From assembly GCA_913045395.1 (NCBI GenBank), contig CAJWPV010000004.1, positions 1 to 14,193 of the forward strand: a stretch of DNA of 14,193 bases. The letters are read 5' to 3'. Made by a program: the position numbers and the translations under genes. Origin of the DNA: an uncultured Verrucomicrobiota bacterium (GTDB lineage: Bacteria; Verrucomicrobiota; Verrucomicrobiia; Limisphaerales; UBA1096). A model generated the notes under the pieces. The model saw only the letters and a program-made list of their open reading frames with translations, searched no databases and was not told the origin of the DNA. The stretch's first letter is position 1. Every line of letters starts with the position of its first letter. This document shows positions 7,746 through 14,193 of the stretch, piece by piece.

Positions 7746-9341
7746 ATGACGCAGTTCGGCACATGGCAACCGAAGATCCGTGGGCGGTTGTATTACAACT
7801 GGCCACGCGGCACATGCGAGGAGGCACTGCGTTTTACCGGGTCAGAACAACTTGGTCTCGAGCCATACGACCTGGTTATCATCGGGGCGGGCGTGGTTGG
7901 ATGCGGGCTTGCGTATCAACTGTCACAGTACGAGCTTCGTGTGTTACTCGTCGATCGATTGCACGATGTCGGTGAGGGTACCAGCAAGGCCAACAGTGCG
8001 ATCATCCACACCGGCTACGATGCCAAGCCGGGCACGCTCGAGTCGGAACTGCTGCAAGAGGCCAGGGCCGCCTGGCCCGACTTGGCTGCGCGGCTTAAAA
8101 TCCCGGTCGACCCGATCGGCGGCATCATGTTGGCGGTGACCGACGAGCAGGAACGCCAACTCGTAGCCGCCGAGAAAAACGCCCATGCCAACCACGCCAC
8201 AGACGTGCGCATCCTTAGCGCCGCCGAGATTCGAGAGCGCGAGCCCAACGCCTCGCCGGACGTGCGCGGCGGGTTGCTTGTGCCGGGCGAGTCCCTGGGC
8301 GATCCATTCATGGCTTCGATCGCTTACGCCGAGGTCGCCCTGGCCAACGGCGTGGACATCCTGCTCGGCACGGGCATTGCCGGGGTGGAGCTTGGCCAAG
8401 CGCCAGGCGCACCGCTGCATCACCTCGTCACCGACGACGGCCACCGCCTCCCGGCGCGCCGCATCATCAACGCCGCCGGGTTGGGTAGCCGCCGCCTGGC
8501 GGACGGTTACGGTGGCGGCGCGTTCGACATCAACCCGCGCCGTGGCCAGTTCGTGTTGTTCGACAAATGCGCACGGTCGCTCGTGCGGCACATGCTGCTG
8601 CCGATGCCAAGCGCGCACACGAAAGGAGTGCTAGTGTCGCCGACCATTTTCGGGAATCTGCTCGCCGGACCGACCGCCGAGGATCTGCCACTCGGTGATC
8701 CAGAGGCCACGCACACCACCGTCGAGGGCATTCGTAGGGTCATGGAGGGCGGTTCACGGTTGGTCGATGGGCTGGCCCAGCAGCCGGTCATTGCCACTTA
8801 TGCCGGTGCTCGATGCTCCTGCAACCAAGGTAGTTACGTGATCCGCTACAACGACGGCGCACCCGGAGTTGTCACCGTTACAGGCGTGCGCTCCACCGGG
8901 TTGACTACCTCCAATTCGCTGGCGCGTCACTTGGTCGATGGGATGCAGAAGGAGCTTGGCCTTGAGTTGTCCTCGGACACCGTCGCGCTCGATGCCCGGC
9001 CGGAGAGCGCCTGGCCCGGCTGGTGGCGCCGGCCGTTTGAAGACCGGCCGCCCGATGCCCGGGCCGATCACGGTTGCGCCGTTTGTTTTTGTGAAGTCAT
9101 CAGCGAGGGTGAAATCCGTGATGCGCTCGACTCGCCGATCAGGCCTCGCACGATGGACGCCCTCAAGCGCCGCACTCGGGCATTGATGGGGCGTTGTCAG
9201 GGTTTCGACTGTCAGGTTCCATTGGCCGAACTCGTCTCGGGTCACACTGGCATCGGGATAGAGCAACTCACGAATAATGGACCGGGCAGTGAGCTGGTTG
9301 CGCCGGGTCAAGCGGTACGTCCGGAGGAGGTGTCGGCATGA
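7746..9341 (+). CDS. GlpA-like FAD-dependent dehydrogenase with BFD-type [2Fe-2S] domain
   Basis: The product has 531 residues from ATG 7746. The DAO-family domain opens with YDLVIIGAGVVGCGLAYQLS (FAD-binding GAGVVG at 47-52) and ends with YAGARCSCNQGSYVI and VTVTGVRSTGLTTSNSLA. It is followed by a BFD-like domain with C-x-C-x34-C-x4-C (Cys447, 449, 484 and 489; VCFCEV and GRCQGFDC). This order is that of GlpA-type anaerobic glycerol-3-phosphate dehydrogenase and related Thermotoga/Firmicutes proteins; glycerol-3-phosphate is likely but not proven as substrate. About 40 residues precede the FAD motif with no family resemblance, so the start is uncertain; in-frame TTG codons at 7686 and 7788 are alternatives. 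The stop overlaps the next start (ATGA, 9338-9341). The gene is divergent from the sulfatase, with no signal peptide. Confidence 0.85.
   Translation: MTQFGTWQPKIRGRLYYNWPRGTCEEALRFTGSEQLGLEPYDLVIIGAGVVGCGLAYQLSQYELRVLLVDRLHDVGEGTSKANSAIIHTGYDAKPGTLESELLQEARAAWPDLAARLKIPVDPIGGIMLAVTDEQERQLVAAEKNAHANHATDVRILSAAEIREREPNASPDVRGGLLVPGESLGDPFMASIAYAEVALANGVDILLGTGIAGVELGQAPGAPLHHLVTDDGHRLPARRIINAAGLGSRRLADGYGGGAFDINPRRGQFVLFDKCARSLVRHMLLPMPSAHTKGVLVSPTIFGNLLAGPTAEDLPLGDPEATHTTVEGIRRVMEGGSRLVDGLAQQPVIATYAGARCSCNQGSYVIRYNDGAPGVVTVTGVRSTGLTTSNSLARHLVDGMQKELGLELSSDTVALDARPESAWPGWWRRPFEDRPPDARADHGCAVCFCEVISEGEIRDALDSPIRPRTMDALKRRTRALMGRCQGFDCQVPLAELVSGHTGIGIEQLTNNGPGSELVAPGQAVRPEEVSA
8390..8402. repeat. 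TTGGCCAA palindromic repeat (mid-gene, GlpA-like)
   Basis: GCTTGGCCAAGCG, of which the first 12 bases are a perfect palindrome. It lies about 645 nt inside the gene and is read as Leu-Gly-Gln-Ala, the same reading as in two signal peptides although this protein is cytoplasmic. Confidence 0.55.
9323..9330 (+). promoter_or_regulatory. Strong Shine-Dalgarno for the second flavoprotein gene
   Basis: GGAGGAGG ends 7 nt before the ATG at 9338, inside the end of the upstream gene. It is the clearest ribosome binding site in the window, where most genes have none visible, and it fixes the start within the ATGA overlap. Confidence 0.75.
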
Positions 9342-10297
9342 ACAACGAGGTGCATTTCAAAGTGGCAATCATTGGTGGCGGACCGGCTGGCATCGGCGCG
9401 GCCGTCGGCTTGGCCAAGCGTGGCGTTGGACCGGTTATTTTGATCGAGCGTCGTGGCGAGGTTGGTGGTACACCAATGGGTTACCGAAAAAAACCGGGTG
9501 GCGTACCGACGTTCGTCGAGTGGACTCGTGGTCGTGTGGTGTTCGGTGAGGAATTAGCCGGGCGCTTGACGAAGCGCTTGGCCCAAACCGGCACCACAAT
9601 TCGGTTGAGCACCCAAGTCACCAAGATTTATCCCGCCGAAAAACGATTGACACTGCTTGGGCCCGAAGGCTTGGAGGATATCCTCGTCGATGCTGTTGTG
9701 CTTGCGGCCGGTGCCCGCGAACAAACACCCGCCGAGAAAGGGTGGCTCGCAGGTGCGCGAACGGCGCGGGTCGGTTTCACGCGGCACGTGACCGGCTGGC
9801 TTGACCGCCATGGATTGCTCCCAGCGCGCAAGCCGATAGTGGTGGGCTCGGACCTGATCGCCTATTCGGCTGCGGCCAAGCTCTGCGCGTTGGGCAGCGA
9901 CGAGCCAGTGATGATAGACCAGCGACGAAGTCCCGAGGCTAGTTTTTTTGAGCGACTATTTTTCCGCCGCTGGACACGTCCTGATTGGTCCGGAGGTGTC
10001 TCGACTGTCGAGATAAAAGGCCATGGATCCCCCACTCACCTCGAGTCGAGTAACGGCCGGGAGTGGCAGGGGGACGGAGTAATCATTTGCGGCCAACTGG
10101 TGCCCAACACCGAACTGGCACTGATGGCCGGTATGGCCGTCGATTTGCCATCGAGGCAATTGCAACTGGCACGGGGCCAAACGTTGTCGCAACCGGGCTG
10201 GTTCGCAGCCGGGAATGTGCTGGGCGGCTTTCACGGCGCGCAGTGGTGCTACTTCAATGGCTGTAGCGTGGCTCGGTCGGTTGCACGTTTTCTCTAG
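9338..10297 (+). CDS. Short FAD/NAD(P)-type oxidoreductase, partner of the GlpA-like protein
   Basis: The product has 319 residues. KVAIIGGGPAGIGAAVGL gives the FAD-binding GGGPAG at 13-18, and ILIERR gives the ribose-binding Glu37. VDAVVLAAGARE (about 121-132) is the second dinucleotide-fold signature, PIVVGSDLIAYSAAA resembles a weakened NAD-binding segment, and GWFAAGNVLGGFHG near 287-300 is the C-terminal FAD contact. It resembles the pyridine-nucleotide-disulfide oxidoreductase encoded next to GlpA-like proteins in Thermotoga and Firmicutes. Those are usually about 100 residues longer, and no redox-active CxxC is seen here. It probably passes electrons from the upstream DAO-BFD subunit to an acceptor. 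The ATGA overlap and strong ribosome site indicate coupled translation. A palindrome copy lies 70-82 nt inside. Confidence 0.85.
   Translation: MNNEVHFKVAIIGGGPAGIGAAVGLAKRGVGPVILIERRGEVGGTPMGYRKKPGGVPTFVEWTRGRVVFGEELAGRLTKRLAQTGTTIRLSTQVTKIYPAEKRLTLLGPEGLEDILVDAVVLAAGAREQTPAEKGWLAGARTARVGFTRHVTGWLDRHGLLPARKPIVVGSDLIAYSAAAKLCALGSDEPVMIDQRRSPEASFFERLFFRRWTRPDWSGGVSTVEIKGHGSPTHLESSNGREWQGDGVIICGQLVPNTELALMAGMAVDLPSRQLQLARGQTLSQPGWFAAGNVLGGFHGAQWCYFNGCSVARSVARFL
9408..9420. repeat. TTGGCCAA palindromic repeat (in the second flavoprotein gene)
   Basis: GCTTGGCCAAGCG, of which the first 12 bases are a perfect palindrome. It is read as Leu-Ala-Lys-Arg at the end of the first Rossmann helix, 70-82 nt from the start. 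A related CGCTTGGCCCAA lies at 9575-9586 in the same gene. Confidence 0.6.
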
Positions 10298-10373
10298 GGT
10301 GTTGATTGTGTGGCAGGTCGACTTGACACGACAAGTGCCGGGGATAGTTTTTTGCACAAGATCGAAACGGTTA

Positions 10374-11612
10374 ATGAACAGGGCCTTTGATGTTATAATA
10401 ATTGGCGGTGGTGCATCGGGTTGCAGTACCGCAATGCAACTCTCGCTTCGGGGCAGAAGTGTGCTTGTTTTGGATAAAGCTCAATTCGGTTCCGGATCAA
10501 CGGGCCAGGCAGCCGGTCTGGGAGGTCAGCTAAGGAGCAACCCGAGCGAAACGCGACTGCTCATGGAGGGCATCAAGGTGGTTCGCGAAATGGAGAGAAA
10601 ACTCAACCAGAAAATCTTCACTAAGACAGGATCACTTCACGTTGCCGCCACCGAGGATCGGGCATTGGAGTTGAGAGACTTTGTTAAATCGGGAAAAGCC
10701 ATTGGGTTCGAGATTGAGCTTGTGGACAGGGAATTCGCCAAGAGTAGGCTGCCCTGCATGCAAACCGACGACCTGATTGAGTTTTGCTACTGCGCGACCG
10801 ACGGGCATTTCGCACCCAGCGAACTATTGAGCGGCTACATGAGGATTGCGCGGGATGCCGGGGCCACATTATTGTCCGATACGCTAGTGGAGGACATCCT
10901 GATTGAGGGAGGCAGGGTTAAGGGTATCCAAACAGCCGACGAAACTTTTTTTGCCCCTGTCGTGGTCAACGCGGCTGGCCCGTGGTCCTATCTTGTTGCG
11001 GAGTTGACCCAAACCCCCATGGCGACTGCGACACTGGGACATTATTATCTGGTCACGGAACCCATTTCGGACGTGCAGATTGCGTCCACTGATGCCGCTA
11101 TAAGGGACAGGGCCAACCGCATTTATTCGAGACCTGAGATGGGGGGGCTACTGGTCGGGTCCTACGAGCAGGAGCCGGTTGAATACAGTATGGAAGCACT
11201 GCCTGAGGATTTTCAAATGTCGGAAATTCGGATTCAAAGGGACAACCTTAATGTTGCCCTGCTGATTGAGGCCGCATCGCAGCGATTTCCATTCATCAAC
11301 GAACGAACACCCATGAGCGTCACAACGGGCATTATGACTTTCACTCCTGATGGGCATGCGCTTTGCGGTCAAGTGCACGATGTCGAGGGGCTTTACCACT
11401 GCACCGGGTTCAACGGCCGCGGAGTTTTCCAGAGCACCTCGGTGGGTCTTCTCATGGCGAATCTCATATGTCAGGAGCGCACCGGTTACCAAATGGGACA
11501 TCTCGACGCGGACCGGTTTTCAGATGAACCATGGCTTGGTGACCGGGAATCCATAAGGACTCGATGTCGGAACCGCTACGCGAATCATTACTTGATTGCC
11601 TCCAAGGGTTGA
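10374..11612 (+). CDS. FAD-dependent DAO-family oxidoreductase (sarcosine/dimethylglycine dehydrogenase-like)
   Basis: The product has 412 residues. FDVIIIGGGASGCSTAMQLS gives the FAD motif GGGASG at 11-16, and VLVLDK gives Asp34. GSGSTGQAAGLGG (about 38-50) is the loop where dimethylglycine dehydrogenases carry the histidine that binds FAD covalently; here it is Gln, so FAD is probably non-covalent. Further family marks are VVNAAGPWS, LGHYYLVTEPI, RPEMGGLLVGSYE, FTPDGHALCG and the C-terminal GFNGRGVFQSTSVG. The class oxidises amines or N-methyl amino acids; the substrate here is unknown. The frame is open from 10215 through the end of the upstream gene, but homology begins at ATG 10374. It lies 76 nt after the second flavoprotein gene on the same strand, so co-transcription is possible but less certain than for the first pair. 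Confidence 0.87.
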   Translation: MNRAFDVIIIGGGASGCSTAMQLSLRGRSVLVLDKAQFGSGSTGQAAGLGGQLRSNPSETRLLMEGIKVVREMERKLNQKIFTKTGSLHVAATEDRALELRDFVKSGKAIGFEIELVDREFAKSRLPCMQTDDLIEFCYCATDGHFAPSELLSGYMRIARDAGATLLSDTLVEDILIEGGRVKGIQTADETFFAPVVVNAAGPWSYLVAELTQTPMATATLGHYYLVTEPISDVQIASTDAAIRDRANRIYSRPEMGGLLVGSYEQEPVEYSMEALPEDFQMSEIRIQRDNLNVALLIEAASQRFPFINERTPMSVTTGIMTFTPDGHALCGQVHDVEGLYHCTGFNGRGVFQSTSVGLLMANLICQERTGYQMGHLDADRFSDEPWLGDRESIRTRCRNRYANHYLIASKG

Positions 11613-11742
11613 GCACGCAGGTCAACCGAATAAATCAGATGGAGACACCATTCACGCTACGCGGGCTGGGTCGACTACGAACTACTTTCCTGTATCCAAG
11701 CAGTCTGCAAAGTAGGAGAAAGTGCCGGTTGGCATTCCGTTG

Positions 11743-12498
11743 TCAATATCCGAAGGCAGGCTTGTAGCAGGCGTTATCAGGGGCGGACTGGGTGTCCTCT
11801 GCTTTTCCCGAGGGGCCGTCCGTCAGACCGAAGTGTTTGGCGCGCAGTGCGGATGCCTTGCGATACTCGGCATGGCCGTCGGACATGACGAGGTTCCCGC
11901 CCCTAAAATGCACGGAGGCGTACCAGTCTGAGTTAGGCCCTCTTGAGTGGTGCCAGTAGGTGTACATGCCCTTGCCGCACCCGCCAAACGACGGCCCGTA
12001 CGAGGGCCGTAACGCCGTGTAGCTTACGAGCCGGACGGTTTCCTGGATGATTGCCACTTGGGAAGGGTTAAGCACGCGATCCATTGACATATCCATCACT
12101 ACTCCGTTGGGCAGGTAACTGGTGGCACTGGTCTTGGTGGCGTCCGACCCATCACCCGGTTTTTTCGCATCCGGGCACGAGTACACCTCGGTGCTCGGTC
12201 GGTCTTGTCTTTGGAGGTAGGGCGCGATGGCGTACAGGCAGTTGTTACGCCAGTAGGAGTTGCGCTTGTTCATGAAGTCCGGCACCTGCGACGCCTTGGG
12301 CGGGTATTTCTCGAAGTCGTTCTCGTAAAGCACCAGCGCGATGCCAATCTGTTTCATGTTGCCCAAGCACTGGGTCTGCCTGGCCTTCCCCTTCGCTTTG
12401 GCCAGGGCCGGCAACAGCAACGCCGCCAGGATGGCAATGATGGCGATCACCACCAGCAGCTCGATGAGCGTGAACGCCCGCTTGGTCTTTATGTTCAT
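11743..12498 (-). CDS. Type II secretion-like pseudopilin with H-X9-DG motif
   Basis: The product has 251 residues. The short basic leader MNIKTKRA is followed by [20 protein letters not shown], the type III signal and N-terminal helix of pilins and pseudopilins. The residue before the cleavage point is Ala where Gly is usual, and the conserved Glu is at position 5 of the mature protein. [19 protein letters not shown] follows, as in the very abundant PVC-group pseudopilin-like proteins. The C-terminal [18 protein letters not shown] holds H-X9-DG (His197, Asp207, Gly208). These proteins are membrane-anchored by the N-terminal helix; individual roles are mostly unknown and many copies per genome are usual. 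The start ATG overlaps the stop of the ankyrin lipoprotein gene (ATGA, 12498-12495). No other secretion gene is present. Confidence 0.93.
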   Translation of the reverse strand: MNIKTKRAFTLIELLVVIAIIAILAALLLPALAKAKGKARQTQCLGNMKQIGIALVLYENDFEKYPPKASQVPDFMNKRNSYWRNNCLYAIAPYLQRQDRPSTEVYSCPDAKKPGDGSDATKTSATSYLPNGVVMDMSMDRVLNPSQVAIIQETVRLVSYTALRPSYGPSFGGCGKGMYTYWHHSRGPNSDWYASVHFRGGNLVMSDGHAEYRKASALRAKHFGLTDGPSGKAEDTQSAPDNACYKPAFGY

Positions 12499-12890
12499 TT
12501 CGCTGCTTTGGTTTTCAGTTCATCAGCCGTCTTGGCGCCGTGCTCTCGGAGGAGGGCTGCGATTTCGTTTTGGGAAAAGCTTGTCGCACAATCAAGCGGT
12601 GTTTCGCCATCGAAGTTGATCGCGTTGACGTTGGCTTTGGCTGCGATGATCAATTCCACGATATCCGGGTGACCGCACCACGCCGCCCAGTGCAGGGAGG
12701 ATGCGCCGTAACGTTCGTCCCTTGTGTCCGCATCGGTTCCAGCCACCAGATGTTGCAGGACGACTTCCCTGTTCCCCGCCTCGGCCGCAGCCCAAATGGG
12801 CGTCCCGGGCGTTGGGAGGGCAGTTGGCTCTGGAGTCGCACACCCCGCAAACAGCACGGCTGCGATGGATGTTTGTAGGAGTGACTTCAT
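12495..12890 (-). CDS. Small ankyrin-repeat lipoprotein
   Basis: The product has 131 residues. [17 protein letters not shown] is a lipoprotein signal with Cys17; Phe at the -3 position is atypical. A short proline-rich spacer follows, then ankyrin repeats: [20 protein letters not shown] (32-51), [20 protein letters not shown] (63-82) with KANVNAIN, and [20 protein letters not shown] (95-114) with REHGAK. The tail is [12 protein letters not shown]. Ankyrin repeats bind proteins, and here they would be anchored to a membrane facing the periplasm; the partner is unknown. The stop overlaps the pseudopilin start by ATGA, suggesting coupled production of the two. It is a paralogue of the decayed gene at 4400-4719, sharing the signal-peptide DNA and the style of the C-terminal tail. 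Confidence 0.88.
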   Translation of the reverse strand: MKSLLQTSIAAVLFAGCATPEPTALPTPGTPIWAAAEAGNREVVLQHLVAGTDADTRDERYGASSLHWAAWCGHPDIVELIIAAKANVNAINFDGETPLDCATSFSQNEIAALLREHGAKTADELKTKAAK

Positions 12891-13007
12891 AGGAGCAATG
12901 ACCTGGAAACCTAGAAAAGTGGGCGGAAATTAACAACCCCAATTCTTAAAAACCGACTCCAGCAGCCAAATCGCGGCTGGAAGGACGGGCGGCGGCGTGT
13001 CCGTTAT

Positions 13008-13018
13008 TTGGCCAAGCG
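13008..13018. repeat. TTGGCCAA palindromic repeat upstream of the molybdopterin gene
   Basis: TTGGCCAAGCG, about 48 nt upstream of ATG 13066, continuing as TTTACTTG like a degraded second phase of the repeat (GGCCAAGCGCTTGG). Confidence 0.55.
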
Positions 13019-13065
13019 TTTACTTGATCGTCTCCAAGTGGTTGGGGCACAATCCGCCACGTCCG

Positions 13066-14193
13066 ATGCCATTCTCAAGCGAACTCTACCGGCAACACCT
13101 CGAGGTGACACGGCGTTACTTCCTGCAACTGGGGGCAGTTGGTTTTGCCGCACTGAAGCCACTGCCGGTCTGGGCGGATTCCGATCAATCCCTCCTCGCC
13201 GACGCGACGGCTGACCTTGAGTATTTTACGCCGCAGGATGATTTCGGCACGGTCGAGCGTGGTGACCCCTTGCCGTACCAGCTGCCCTTGGAAAAGCGTC
13301 TCGAAGTTGGTTTGGAAAGGGAAACCTGGAAGCTTGACGTTGTCCCGGATCCTGAAAGCGATCCGCAGATGGACCACCCGCTCTCAAGGGCGAAGGGCAA
13401 CGCGCTGGATTTCAACGGGCTCATGAAGCTGGCTGAGAAACATGCTGTGCGGTTTCTCAAGATCATGACCTGTAACAATATTGGTGCGCCGCTGGGCATG
13501 GGCTTGTGGGAGGGGGTGCCGCTGCGCAACGTCATTTGGGCAACGAAACCGACGGCTAACATCCGGCGCGTGTTTTATTACGGCCACCACAATGAGGATC
13601 CCGAGCAAATGTTCCGGAGTTCACTGCCGATCGGCCGGGTGCTTGAGGATCCACCGGGCGACAACCCAGTGATCCTCTGTTACAAGCTCAATGGCCAATG
13701 GCTCACGGGCAAACGGGGTGGTCCGGTGCGGATGCTGGTGCCCGATGCCTATGGCTTCAAATCGGTCAAGTGGCTCAAGAGCGTTGTGCTCACCAACAAT
13801 TACCAGGCCAACGACACCTATGCCGGCGGCAATAATGACATTGACAGCTGGATGAAAACCATGAGCCGGTTTCACTTCAAGCCGGAAAAGGCCAAGGCCG
13901 GTGAACCGGTTCCGATAACCGGCTGGGCACAGGTGGGTGTGGGTGGATTGAGCAAGGTTCAAATTTGGATCAACCCGAAAGACAATGAGTGGCCTGAGGA
14001 CGATCCATACTTCACCAAGGCGCCTTGGAGGAATGCAACCATTCTGCCACCGCCGACCCAATGGGGCGGAGACCTGCCCAGTGGCAGGCTGCCGGACAAC
14101 GTGCGGTTTTTTGACACGAACGGCCGACCGAAACATTGGCCCATGCGCTACACGCTTGCCCACTGGGCCACGTTACTGAAGGGAATCGCTCCC
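13066..14193 (+). CDS. Tat-exported molybdopterin oxidoreductase (sulfite oxidase-like), 3' end missing
   Basis: The frame is open from 13066 to the right edge (376 codons, no stop). The N-terminus TRRYFLQLGAVGFAALKPLP (15-34) is a twin-arginine signal with Arg16-Arg17, as expected for a cofactor-loaded exported protein. The molybdopterin domain shows RFLKIMTCNNIGAPLGMGLW with Cys136, the likely molybdenum ligand, then EGVPLRNVIW (149-158) and RMLVPDAYGFKSVKWLKSVV (222-241), both characteristic of the sulfite oxidase/YedY fold. The start of the dimerisation-like beta domain follows (PVPITGWAQVGVGGLSKVQI). The substrate is unknown. The frame is also open upstream to 12934, and a protein-like WLGHNPPRP precedes the ATG, so a start at TTG 13024 or 13042 or GTG 12997 cannot be excluded. 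It is divergent from the ankyrin-pilin pair. Confidence 0.88.
   Translation, partial: MPFSSELYRQHLEVTRRYFLQLGAVGFAALKPLPVWADSDQSLLADATADLEYFTPQDDFGTVERGDPLPYQLPLEKRLEVGLERETWKLDVVPDPESDPQMDHPLSRAKGNALDFNGLMKLAEKHAVRFLKIMTCNNIGAPLGMGLWEGVPLRNVIWATKPTANIRRVFYYGHHNEDPEQMFRSSLPIGRVLEDPPGDNPVILCYKLNGQWLTGKRGGPVRMLVPDAYGFKSVKWLKSVVLTNNYQANDTYAGGNNDIDSWMKTMSRFHFKPEKAKAGEPVPITGWAQVGVGGLSKVQIWINPKDNEWPEDDPYFTKAPWRNATILPPPTQWGGDLPSGRLPDNVRFFDTNGRPKHWPMRYTLAHWATLLKGIAP

Noticed and set aside
7944..8618. Minus-strand 224-codon open frame
   Set aside because: It is antisense to the GlpA-like gene; the GC-rich codon pattern keeps the opposite strand open.
9030..9050. Repeated CGGCCG blocks in the GlpA-like gene
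   Set aside because: Short GC-rich repeats of this type are common in such coding sequence and no longer symmetry extends from them.
10000..10012. Inverted repeat CTCGAC-T-GTCGAG in the second flavoprotein gene
   Set aside because: Six-base arms around a single base are expected by chance in DNA of this composition.
10319..10352. Possible terminator ACTTG...CAAGT followed by a T-run
   Set aside because: The stem is only 5 bp and the T-run starts 10 nt after it, so it is too weak to call.
10215..10373. Earlier in-frame start for the third flavoprotein
   Set aside because: The added 53 residues overlap the end of the preceding gene and precede a normal DAO N-terminus at ATG 10374.

Overview
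The window reads as a chromosomal segment of a Verrucomicrobia-type bacterium (PVC group). The best evidence is the pseudopilin with the N-terminal [20 protein letters not shown] block and a C-terminal H-X9-DG motif. The company it keeps also fits: a secreted PQQ-repeat propeller, a formylglycine sulfatase with an extra C-terminal domain, a Tat-exported sulfite-oxidase-like protein and small ankyrin lipoproteins. The taxon is inferred from gene content only. No rRNA, tRNA, CRISPR array, phage gene or transposase was found.

Layout. Positions 1-2191 (minus) hold peptide chain release factor 3 (prfC) followed by a truncated ABC-F ATPase. A very AT-rich intergenic stretch (about 2260-2360) precedes a small excisionase/MerR-like HTH gene (2369-2602, plus), which converges on cutA (2611-2943, minus). 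One hairpin contains both of their stop codons. Divergent from cutA is a secreted PQQ-like beta-propeller protein (3032-4378, plus). Converging on it is a minus-strand cluster: a secreted sulfatase (7631-5850), an alkaline-phosphatase-superfamily hydrolase (5840-4716) and a decayed ankyrin lipoprotein gene (4719-4400). Divergent from the sulfatase is a run of three flavoprotein genes on the plus strand (7746-11612). They are a GlpA-like DAO protein with a BFD iron-sulfur domain, a short pyridine-nucleotide-type FAD oxidoreductase overlapping it by ATGA, and a second DAO protein. Next comes a minus-strand pair, an ankyrin lipoprotein (12890-12495) whose stop overlaps the start of a pseudopilin gene (12498-11743). 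The window ends in a plus-strand molybdopterin oxidoreductase with a Tat signal (13066 to the edge).

How the genes work together. The sulfatase and phosphatase-like enzymes look like exported hydrolases acting on sulfated or phosphorylated substrates. The first two flavoproteins form a recognisable dehydrogenase pair, and the third may be an accessory or separate dehydrogenase. The rest are housekeeping or stand-alone genes.

The most striking unexplained signal is a short dispersed palindrome, core TTGGCCAA, usually GCTTGGCCAAGC(G). The exact 8-mer occurs 8 times where base composition predicts about 0.2, and degenerate copies are also present. It appears in three reading frames and in intergenic DNA, which points to selection or spread at the DNA level. 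Most copies lie within about 85 nt of a start codon.
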